Assembly: GCA_030599405.1 (NCBI GenBank)
Contig: JAUVOB010000155.1
Coordinates: forward strand, 1 to 5,072
Direction: 5' to 3'
DNA from: Chloroflexota bacterium
GTDB lineage: Bacteria; Chloroflexota; Anaerolineae; Promineifilales; Promineifilaceae
Length of the DNA: 5,072 bases
Shown: piece by piece, positions 1 to 5,072 of the stretch
Layout: every line of letters begins with the position of its first letter
Position numbering within the stretch: the stretch's first letter is position 1
Program-made: the position numbers and the translations under genes
The notes under the pieces: generated by a model
Databases searched by the model: none
What the model was told of the DNA's origin: nothing
The model's input: the letters and a program-made list of their open reading frames with translations, nothing else

Positions 1-3
1 ATA

Positions 4-1038
4 ATGCCTGACAACCATGTGCGAATGGAAAATGATATCGAACCGTCCACACGCATTCTGGGTATCGAAACGTCTTGTGACGAGACCGCTGCCGCGATAA
101 TTGAGGACGGCCGTCATATCCTGAGCAACATTATCGCCAGCCAAACCGATCTTCATGCTCGTTTTGGCGGTATTTTTCCTGAGGTTGCGTCGAGGAAACA
201 CATTGAGGTCGTCCATGCCGTGGTTGACAAGGCTCTTTATGGGGCCCATCTCGGTATAGAAGACCTTGACTGTATTGCGGTTACATACGGACCTGGTCTT
301 GTAGGTTCGCTGCTTGTAGGTGTAAATGTGGCCAAAGGGTTGGCTCTCGGCCGAAGAAAGCCACTCCTCGGAATAAACCACCTAGAGGGACATGTTTATT
401 CACTATGGCTAACCAAGGAAGAGGCTGAGATTGAATTCCCGGTGATTGTGCTCATTGTTAGTGGCGGTCATACAGAGATGTACTTGATGGAAGGTCATTT
501 GAAGTACCGTCACCTAGGCGGAACCCTCGATGATGCAGCGGGTGAGGCTTTTGACAAGGTTGGTAGGCTTCTTGGTTTGCCCTATCCGGGAGGTCCTCCC
601 ATTGAGGCAACCGCCGAAACTGGCAATCCATCTGCCTTCAAATTCCCTAGGGCCGTCATGAAGCAGGGCTACGATTTTAGCTTTAGCGGATTAAAGACAG
701 CCGTCTATCGTGAAACGAATCGTTACGATAGCGGTAGGATGCCAGTAGAGGATCTCGCTGCAAGCTTTCAGGAAGCTGTGGTTGACGCATTAGTGACGAA
801 GACTGTCAGGGCCGTCGACGAATATGAGGCGAAGGCAGTTCACCTAACTGGAGGGGTGTCGGCAAATCGCACGCTGCAAAGAGCGATGAAAAAACGCAAT
901 GAGGTCCCGGTCCGAGTCCCGCCAAGTGAGCTCTGTACGGATAACGCAGCAATGATCGCAGCTGCAGCCCATTGGCATTTCATTCGCGGCGACCGAGATT
1001 CACTGGACCTAGATGTGATACCCAGTCTGCGGCTATAA
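4..1038 (+). CDS. tsaD: TsaD, tRNA N6-adenosine threonylcarbamoyltransferase
   Basis: Transfers the threonylcarbamoyl group from threonylcarbamoyl-AMP to A37 of tRNAs that read ANN codons. In bacteria it works in the cytoplasm with TsaB and TsaE. Seen in the 344-residue product: the ASKHA-fold phosphate motif GIETSCDETA (20-29), the metal-binding pair in HLEGH (H126, H130), VSGGHTEM (152-159), the nucleotide-binding stretch DDAAGEAFDKVGRLLG (176-191), FSFSGLKTAV (225-234), LTGGVSANR (281-289) and CTDNAAMIA (311-319), whose D313 is the expected third metal ligand. Length fits the family (E. coli 337). The start is uncertain: ATG at 4 forms a TAATG stop/start overlap if an upstream gene ends at 2-4, while the in-frame ATG at 25 also leaves a complete domain; any ribosome binding site for the first lies outside the window. 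No tsaB, tsaE or rimI is visible beside it. Identity is very secure. Confidence 0.97.
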   Translation: MPDNHVRMENDIEPSTRILGIETSCDETAAAIIEDGRHILSNIIASQTDLHARFGGIFPEVASRKHIEVVHAVVDKALYGAHLGIEDLDCIAVTYGPGLVGSLLVGVNVAKGLALGRRKPLLGINHLEGHVYSLWLTKEEAEIEFPVIVLIVSGGHTEMYLMEGHLKYRHLGGTLDDAAGEAFDKVGRLLGLPYPGGPPIEATAETGNPSAFKFPRAVMKQGYDFSFSGLKTAVYRETNRYDSGRMPVEDLAASFQEAVVDALVTKTVRAVDEYEAKAVHLTGGVSANRTLQRAMKKRNEVPVRVPPSELCTDNAAMIAAAAHWHFIRGDRDSLDLDVIPSLRL

Positions 1039-1109
1039 CCCACCGCTGCATTCATCCCGAAACACACAACCCTACTCAAGCCCCAGATGATAACAACTGC
1101 TGTGGATTA

Positions 1110-1940
1110 ATGATGAGTGAACAAATATCGAGTAGACAGTGGGAATCTGGCCTTGAGAGCATTGCCAGTGCCTTTTCACACGCCCTATCTACCCAGAGGG
1201 CGGCGCTGATGCCCTATTTTACGTTGGGCTATCCGGATCCCGAGACTTCTCTCGACGTAATAGAGGCTATCGCCCCTTTTAGTGATCTGATTGAGCTTGG
1301 CGTTCCATTTAGCGATCCGATTGCGGATGGCCCAACCATCCAGAGAAGCACGCAACAAGCGATTGAAGCTGGGATTACGACGACCGTCTGCCTTGAAATG
1401 GTCCGTGAATTGAGGTCCAGAGATGTACGAGTGCCGCTACTGTTGATGGGATACTATAATCCGATCTTGGCATACGGAGAGGAACGCTACATTATCGATC
1501 TCGCGGACGCTGGCGCAGACGGCCTTATTGTCCCAGATTTACCTCCAGAGGAAGCGGACAACTTGCGAAATCGGTCGATGGAATCTGGACTAGCCCTGAT
1601 AAACTTTGTCGCACCTACGAGCAATATGGAACGGATCCAGTTGATTATCTCGAAGGCGAGTGGCTTCATATACATGGTTAGCGTAACAGGCGTTACAGGA
1701 GCACGTAGACAGCTATCGGCCGAGTTATCTAATTTCGTTTCAGATATAAAAGCTCAGACAGATCTACCCGTTGCGGTTGGATTTGGTATTAGCTCGGCCG
1801 ATCAGGCTGCAAGCATTGGCGAATTTGCCGATGGCGTCATCGTCGGCAGTGCACTGATCAACGCCGTCGACGAAGCTGAAGACAAGCCGGCGGCTGGGTT
1901 AACCTTCGTATCGCAACTTCGAAAGGCGCTCGAATTGTAG
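1110..1940 (+). CDS. trpA: Tryptophan synthase alpha subunit
   Basis: Cleaves indole-3-glycerol phosphate to indole and glyceraldehyde 3-phosphate and passes indole to TrpB, the last step of tryptophan synthesis, in the cytoplasm. The 276-residue TIM barrel shows the N-terminal PYFTLGYPDPE (35-45), catalytic Glu62 and Asp73 within ELGVPFSDPIADGP (62-75; E49 and D60 of E. coli), MGYYNPIL (113-120), GLIVPDLPPEE (138-148), the mobile loop SVTGVTGAR (191-199) and the phosphate site GFGIS (224-228) with DGVIVGS (241-247). All key residues are present, so it should be active. The frame is open back to an ATG at 972, but that stretch overlaps tsaD and resembles no TrpA N-terminus. I choose ATG 1110; ATG 1113 is equally possible. 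Only a weak GGA (1104-1106) serves as ribosome binding site. trpB is not adjacent, at least on the downstream side, and tsaD lies upstream, so the trp genes are probably organised unusually here. Confidence 0.96.
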   Translation: MMSEQISSRQWESGLESIASAFSHALSTQRAALMPYFTLGYPDPETSLDVIEAIAPFSDLIELGVPFSDPIADGPTIQRSTQQAIEAGITTTVCLEMVRELRSRDVRVPLLLMGYYNPILAYGEERYIIDLADAGADGLIVPDLPPEEADNLRNRSMESGLALINFVAPTSNMERIQLIISKASGFIYMVSVTGVTGARRQLSAELSNFVSDIKAQTDLPVAVGFGISSADQAASIGEFADGVIVGSALINAVDEAEDKPAAGLTFVSQLRKALEL

Positions 1941-1963
1941 ACTGGAGCCGGCAATCGAATCTG

Positions 1964-1985
1964 GTGGGCTTGCTCACAGTTATTT
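1964..1985 (+). terminator. Possible weak terminator after trpA
   Basis: GTGGG (1964-1968) can pair with CTCAC (1973-1977) around a CTTG loop, with one G-U pair, and is followed by a T-rich run (1980-1985, TTATTT). The stem is short and the T run is interrupted, so termination would be partial at best. Position 24 bases after the trpA stop is right. An alternative is the larger but long-looped pairing AATCGAA/TTCGATT that encloses it. Confidence 0.3.
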
Positions 1986-2013
1986 CCCGAGCTTCGATTA
2001 TTCTTAATTGCTG

Positions 2014-2040
2014 TTAGCATCACACGTATCACGCTATAGT
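2014..2040 (+). promoter_or_regulatory. Possible sigma-70-type promoter for the DUF255 operon
   Basis: TATAGT at 2035-2040 differs from the TATAAT consensus at one base. The best -35 partner is TTAGCA (2014-2019; four of six matches to TTGACA) with a short 15-base spacer; TTGCTG (2008-2013) matches similarly but sits 21 bases away. The -10 is good and the -35 is poor, which would fit an activator-dependent or weak promoter. It lies about 60 bases before the DUF255 start. This rests on consensus matching by eye only. Confidence 0.35.
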
Positions 2041-2049
2041 GCACGTGAT
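2028..2049 (+). promoter_or_regulatory. Inverted repeat ATCACG-N10-CGTGAT around the -10 box
   Basis: ATCACG (2028-2033) and its exact reverse complement CGTGAT (2044-2049) enclose ten bases that contain the candidate -10 box. A further ATCAC lies at 2019-2023. Arms of six bases with centres 16 bases apart are within the range bound by dimeric repressors, so this could be an operator that blocks the promoter. With six-base arms it could also arise by chance. No regulator gene is present in the window. Confidence 0.3.
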
Positions 2050-2077
2050 CTGGATGACCTGGACGCAGGATCTGGAT
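2047..2077 (+). repeat. Direct repeat of GATCTGGAT, 22 bases apart
   Basis: Two exact nine-base copies, at 2047-2055 and 2069-2077, are spaced 22 bases start to start, about two turns of the helix, so both would face the same side of the DNA. A related ACCTGGAC lies between them (2057-2064). A third, inverted copy of the core is in the downstream hairpin arm. They may be protein binding sites in the 5' leader of the DUF255 gene. Confidence 0.4.
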
Positions 2078-2089
2078 TCTATTCCAGAT
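2070..2089 (+). promoter_or_regulatory. Perfect hairpin in the leader of the DUF255 gene
   Basis: ATCTGGA (2070-2076) and TCCAGAT (2083-2089) pair perfectly around the six-base loop TTCTAT; one extra G-U pair (2069 with 2090) is possible. The stem ends directly before the ribosome binding site GAAGAG (2091-2096). As RNA it could modulate initiation; as DNA it could be an operator. No T run follows, so it is not an intrinsic terminator. Confidence 0.4.
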
Positions 2090-2101
2090 TGAAGAGAACT
2101 T

Positions 2102-4156
2102 ATGACTAATAGACTGGCCAACGAGAGCAGCCCTTACCTGTTGCAGCACGCGGAGAATCCAGTTGATTGGTTCCCATGGGACCGGGAAGCTCTTGCTCTG
2201 GCTCGCGAGCTGGATAAACCGATTCTGCTCAGCGTAGGATACGCCGCCTGTCACTGGTGCCATGTGATGGCCCATGAATCTTTTGAAGATCCCGAAACAG
2301 CGTCCTTGATGAACGACTACTTCGTCAACATTAAGGTAGACCGGGAAGAGCGGCCCGATATCGATCGCATTTATATGAATGCAGTTGTGGCGATGACCGG
2401 GCAAGGGGGTTGGCCGATGACGGTTGCACTCACACCTGAGGGCGAACCGTTTTTCGGAGGAACTTACTTTCCACCAATGCCTCGACACGGATTGCCAAGC
2501 TTTAAGCAGGTGCTACATAGCCTTGCTGATGCCTGGAAGAGTCGTCGTGACCAAGTATTGGATTCAGCCTCCGGCATTGTCGATCACATCGGTTCAACGA
2601 TGGCCTTGGGAACTGGTGAGCCGAATTTGGACGAGTCGGTATTGGAAAAGGCGTTTACAGGCATCAGGCACAGTTTCGACGAACGCCATGGAGGTTTTGG
2701 TCAGGCACCCAAGTTTCCCCAGCCAATGACGCTTGAGTATTTGCTCAGGTACTACTTGCGCAGTGGAGATAACCAATCACTTTTCATGGTCGAGCGAACG
2801 CTGGAGAGGATGGCGAAGGGAGGTATCTTCGATCATTTAAGGGGCGGCTTTGCTCGATATTCTACCGATAACACTTGGCTGGTTCCCCACTTTGAGAAAA
2901 TGCTCTACGACAATGCGCTACTAGCACGCGTCTATTTACACGCCTGGAAGGTAACCGGTCGCCCCCTCTTTAGACGAGTTGTAGAGGACACTTTGGATTG
3001 GCTATTAGCCGAAATGCAAGATGAGGGAGGAGGCTTCTATAGTAGCCTTGACGCAGACAGTGAGGGCGTTGAGGGTAAATATTATGTGTGGTCCGCCAGC
3101 GAAATCCAGGATGTGTTGGGAGACGACGCCGATCTTTTCATGCAGCTTTATGGCGTTACACAGGGAGGAAACTGGGAAGGGGCCAACATTTTACATGGAC
3201 CGAATAATCTCTCTCAGCTTGATGTTGATTTAGAGGATGCCGTCAGCCTAATTACTAAGGCCAAAGAGAAGTTGGCAGGTGCTCGTGAATCTCGTGTTAG
3301 GCCAGGCCTGGATGACAAAGTACTGACTTCATGGAACGGACTTGTGCTTGCGGCCATTGCGGAAGCGGGAAGGGAACTGAAGAACGAAGTCTACATCGAG
3401 GCTGCCGTTCGAAATGCCGAGTTTATCCATGAAAACCTGCGACAGCCTGACGGAAGACTTTTACGGACCTGGAAAGCAGGTCATGGGGCAAAGATAGCTG
3501 GGTTTCTAGAAGATTACGCTTTCTTGGCCGATGGCTTGTTGTCTCTGTACCAAAGCACATTTGACGATCGGTGGTTCGCATGGGGCCAGGAATTAACAGA
3601 CCATATGTTAACCCATTTCGTGGATTCAGAAGGTGTCGGCTTCTTTGATACGCCTGATGATCACGAGCAACTGATCAGCCGGCCTCGAGAAACCCAGGAT
3701 AATGCGATCCCAAGCGGGAATGCAGTTGCTGTGAGTGTGTTGTTACAGCTGTATCTCTACGAGGGCAATGGACTTTATTGGGATACGGCACTAGCAGCTT
3801 TGTCTTCGATGCAATCCATGATGTCTCAGTACCCACTCGGCTTCGGTCACTGGCTGGGGGCTACATCATTTGCCCTTGGAGAGTTGCTCGAAATTGCTAT
3901 CGTTGGCGATCATTTAGCGGATGATACGAAGGAACTCCTTGAGGTTGTCTTCTCCCAGTACCGGCCGAACGTAGTCACGGCCGTCGGTAGCGCGGATAGT
4001 CCGGTGCCGTTACTCAACGGAAGAAAACGAATAGAGGAAAAGGCTACAGCGTACGTTTGTCATCATTTCGTGTGTGAAAGGCCCGTCACCACCCCAACAG
4101 AATTAAAGGCGCAAATTGACCCGTTAAGCGCGGAAACGAACAATGAACTGGTATAA
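2102..4156 (+). CDS. DUF255 thioredoxin-fold protein (YyaL/SPATA20 family)
   Basis: A full-length member (684 residues; B. subtilis YyaL is about the same) of a family whose reaction is not established. It has two parts. Residues 1-165 form a thioredoxin-like domain opening with [21 protein letters not shown] and carrying the CxxC pair C50-H-W-C53 within [11 protein letters not shown], then [10 protein letters not shown] (79-88), GGWP (102-105) and GGTYFPP (119-125). Residues from about 175 on form an alpha/alpha-barrel like glycosidases and sugar epimerases, with [14 protein letters not shown] (243-256), [12 protein letters not shown] (261-272), SSLDADSEG (314-322), [12 protein letters not shown] (403-414) and DNAIPSGNA (533-541). 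The C-terminal tail keeps two cysteines, C653 and C658. No signal peptide or membrane segment is visible, so it is probably cytoplasmic. GAAGAG (2091-2096) is a fair ribosome binding site. It leads a tight cluster with the next two genes. Family assignment is secure; role (redox, sugar-related or otherwise) is open. Confidence 0.95.
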   Translation: MTNRLANESSPYLLQHAENPVDWFPWDREALALARELDKPILLSVGYAACHWCHVMAHESFEDPETASLMNDYFVNIKVDREERPDIDRIYMNAVVAMTGQGGWPMTVALTPEGEPFFGGTYFPPMPRHGLPSFKQVLHSLADAWKSRRDQVLDSASGIVDHIGSTMALGTGEPNLDESVLEKAFTGIRHSFDERHGGFGQAPKFPQPMTLEYLLRYYLRSGDNQSLFMVERTLERMAKGGIFDHLRGGFARYSTDNTWLVPHFEKMLYDNALLARVYLHAWKVTGRPLFRRVVEDTLDWLLAEMQDEGGGFYSSLDADSEGVEGKYYVWSASEIQDVLGDDADLFMQLYGVTQGGNWEGANILHGPNNLSQLDVDLEDAVSLITKAKEKLAGARESRVRPGLDDKVLTSWNGLVLAAIAEAGRELKNEVYIEAAVRNAEFIHENLRQPDGRLLRTWKAGHGAKIAGFLEDYAFLADGLLSLYQSTFDDRWFAWGQELTDHMLTHFVDSEGVGFFDTPDDHEQLISRPRETQDNAIPSGNAVAVSVLLQLYLYEGNGLYWDTALAALSSMQSMMSQYPLGFGHWLGATSFALGELLEIAIVGDHLADDTKELLEVVFSQYRPNVVTAVGSADSPVPLLNGRKRIEEKATAYVCHHFVCERPVTTPTELKAQIDPLSAETNNELV
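4132..4156 (+). promoter_or_regulatory. Coupled stop/start with 14-base overlap
   Basis: The DUF218 gene starts at ATG 4143 inside the last codons of the DUF255 gene, which stops with TAA at 4154-4156. GGAAA (4132-4136), six bases before the ATG, is its only ribosome binding site candidate and is itself coding. This arrangement suggests that ribosomes finishing the first gene feed the second. Confidence 0.6.
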
Positions 4157-4778
4157 GGTGGTTTTAGCGGCTCTAGTGACCATTATCGTCTTCCTGGCGG
4201 TAATTCCCTTCGTCTTTCGAGCTTCTATTCGTAATCGCTATAAACATCAGATTTACGAGGTCGGAGAGGCCCCTGATAGACCCGTAGCGATCGTTTTCGG
4301 GGCAGCTGTAAACAGGGGTGGGTGGCTCAGCACAGTGCTGCGGGACAGAATGGATACAGCAATCAGCTTGCATAAGAGCGGCATTGTCGGACAGATCATT
4401 GTCAGCGGTCATCAGGACGATCTTGGGTATGATGAGCCAGGTGCTATGCGAGCTTACGCCATCGCGCGCGGTATCCCGCCGTCAGCAGTGCAGATGGATA
4501 CCGGAGGCGATAGGACCTACGATACCTGCTACCGCGCCCAACATAAATTTCAACTGGATTCAGTTTTGTTAGTCACGCAAGCTTTTCATCTTCCCCGGGC
4601 GCTATACACTTGTAATAACCTGGGCATCGAAGCAGTTGGTGTGCGTGCTGATATGCGAACATACCGGGGAGCTTCCTGGTACGAATTGCGGGAGACGGTC
4701 GCGACTCTCGTCGCCTTTGCGGATTTGTTTCGACGAGAAGCGCCCGATAATAGCGGCACGACAGCTTCAATAGAGTAA
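4143..4778 (+). CDS. SanA/YdcF-like DUF218 membrane-anchored protein
   Basis: A 211-residue protein with one N-terminal membrane helix (about 6-27) after a very short positive-charged start, followed by a basic stretch (R27-K34, RASIRNRYK) and a soluble DUF218 domain. Seen motifs are AIVFGAAV (49-56), [19 protein letters not shown] (88-106), [12 protein letters not shown] (121-132) and [16 protein letters not shown] (142-157); these are the conserved blocks of the SanA branch. In E. coli SanA (239 residues) is linked to envelope barrier function and vancomycin exclusion at high temperature; the biochemical activity is unknown. The positive residues come after the helix, so the topology is not decided by them alone; the DUF218 domain is usually placed outside the inner membrane. 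It overlaps the DUF255 gene by 14 bases and precedes the M20 gene by 13. The last dozen residues are polar and look disordered. Confidence 0.9.
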   Translation: MNWYKVVLAALVTIIVFLAVIPFVFRASIRNRYKHQIYEVGEAPDRPVAIVFGAAVNRGGWLSTVLRDRMDTAISLHKSGIVGQIIVSGHQDDLGYDEPGAMRAYAIARGIPPSAVQMDTGGDRTYDTCYRAQHKFQLDSVLLVTQAFHLPRALYTCNNLGIEAVGVRADMRTYRGASWYELRETVATLVAFADLFRREAPDNSGTTASIE

Positions 4779-4783
4779 GGGGG
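4777..4783 (+). promoter_or_regulatory. Strong Shine-Dalgarno for the M20 gene
   Basis: AAGGGGG lies eight bases before ATG 4792 and overlaps the stop codon of the preceding gene. It is the strongest ribosome binding site in the window and settles the start of the M20 gene. Confidence 0.75.
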
Positions 4784-4791
4784 CAATTCCT

Positions 4792-5072
4792 ATGAGCCAG
4801 GTCGATTGGAATGCGTTGTTGAATGATTGCCTAGACTTCACCAGGCGTTTGATCCAAACGCCAAGCATGCCGTCGCTAGAGAAAGACATCGCCGGATTGG
4901 TTGCCGACGAGATGACCCGGCTCCACTTCGATGAGGTGTGGATAGACGACATTGGCAATGTCAGCGGTCGGATTTACGGCACAAACCGAAGTCTCGGCGC
5001 GCTCGTTTTAAACTGTCATCTCGACCACGTTGATCCCGGCGATCTGAGCCTTTGGCCATTTCCTCCTTATTG
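4792..5072 (+). CDS. M20-family metallopeptidase/amidohydrolase, N-terminal part
   Basis: Only the first 93 codons are in the window; the frame is open to the right edge. My reading of the translation shows an N-terminal helix with FTRRLIQTPSMPSLEKDIA (16-34), then HFDEVWIDDIGNVSGRIYG (45-63) and LVLNCHLDHVDPGD (71-84). This matches the opening of M20 enzymes (ArgE/DapE/YgeY-type), which hydrolyse amide bonds of small peptides or N-acyl amino acids with two metal ions: the usual xHxDxV element gives H76 as a metal ligand and D78 as the residue that orients it. The following LWPFPPY (87-93) is like the YgeY-type members, where a tryptophan and Pro/Phe follow the metal motif. The motif has H79 where most members have Thr or Val. 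Substrate cannot be told from this fragment. It lies 13 bases after the DUF218 gene and is probably cotranscribed. Confidence 0.85.
   Translation, partial: MSQVDWNALLNDCLDFTRRLIQTPSMPSLEKDIAGLVADEMTRLHFDEVWIDDIGNVSGRIYGTNRSLGALVLNCHLDHVDPGDLSLWPFPPY

Larger units (their letters stand above)
1941..2101 (+). other. Structured non-coding gap between trpA and the DUF255 gene
   Basis: This is the longest stretch without a gene (161 bases). In order it holds a weak hairpin at 1964-1977, a wide inverted repeat AATCGAA (1953-1959) / TTCGATT (1993-1999), a possible -10 box at 2035-2040 framed by the repeat ATCACG/CGTGAT, two copies of GATCTGGAT (2047-2055 and 2069-2077) and a perfect hairpin at 2070-2089. 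It ends with a purine-rich ribosome binding site. I see no tRNA or known riboswitch in it. The simplest reading is the end of the trpA transcript followed by the promoter and leader of the next operon. Confidence 0.6.

Noticed and set aside
972..1109. N-terminal extension of trpA from ATG 972
   Set aside because: It overlaps the end of tsaD by 67 bases, is rich in Cys, His, Arg and Pro, and has no likeness to TrpA N-termini; the family begins near the ATG at 1110/1113.
1039..1109. Promoter, terminator or small gene between tsaD and trpA
   Set aside because: I found no convincing hairpin with a T run, no -35/-10 pair and no open frame with a start in these 71 bases.
2008..2109. 33-codon frame from TTG 2008 ending just inside the DUF255 gene, a possible leader peptide
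   Set aside because: It has only a TTG start, no ribosome binding site, and the Asp-Leu repeat it encodes is explained by the DNA repeat. It would also start upstream of the candidate promoter's transcript.
1802..2488. 228-codon open frame on the - strand
   Set aside because: It spans the end of trpA, the gap and the start of the DUF255 gene in antisense; its translation is low-complexity and unlike any family I know, while both + strand genes have clear motifs.
4116..4144. TTGACC inside the 3' end of the DUF255 gene as an internal promoter for the DUF218 gene
   Set aside because: The best -10 at a 17-base distance (AACAAT) matches only half of the consensus, and the overlap of the genes points to cotranscription.
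1..5072. A hidden defence system, mobile element, CRISPR array or RNA gene
   Set aside because: Nearly all the window is accounted for by five well-supported genes on one strand; there are no spaced repeats, terminal inverted repeats, transposase motifs or tRNA/rRNA-like sequences.

Overview
The window reads as ordinary bacterial chromosome, gene-dense and with every gene on the + strand. It holds five protein-coding genes. Four are complete or nearly so at the 5' side, and the fifth is cut by the right edge. G+C is close to half by eye, codon use looks similar throughout, and there is no sign of phage, transposon, CRISPR or RNA genes. The proteins are clearly bacterial (TsaD, TrpA, a YyaL/SPATA20-type DUF255 protein, a SanA/YdcF-type membrane protein, an M20 metallopeptidase). 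The lineage cannot be fixed from sequence alone. The general look of the proteins, and the presence of a YgeY-like M20 hydrolase, would suit a Chloroflexota-type (SAR202/Dehalococcoidia-like) free-living bacterium, but this is a weak guess.

Layout: tsaD (4-1038) makes the universal tRNA modification t6A. After a 71-base gap comes trpA (1110-1940), the alpha subunit of tryptophan synthase, without trpB next to it in the window. A 161-base gap (1941-2101) follows and is the only sizeable non-coding stretch. It carries a weak hairpin just after trpA, a possible -10 box framed by a perfect inverted repeat, a 9-base direct repeat and a perfect 7-base-pair hairpin just before the next ribosome binding site. 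The next three genes are packed tightly: the DUF255 thioredoxin-fold protein (2102-4156), a SanA/YdcF-like DUF218 membrane protein (4143-4778) overlapping it by 14 bases, and an M20 peptidase (from 4792) after 13 bases with a strong Shine-Dalgarno.

How they work together: the first two genes are housekeeping functions with no direct biochemical link. The last three look like one transcription unit, probably started from the 1941-2101 gap. Their shared role is unknown. I see no evidence for a novel multi-gene system. The points most worth a second look are the structured gap before the DUF255 gene and the DUF255-DUF218-M20 cluster, two of whose families lack a settled biochemical function.
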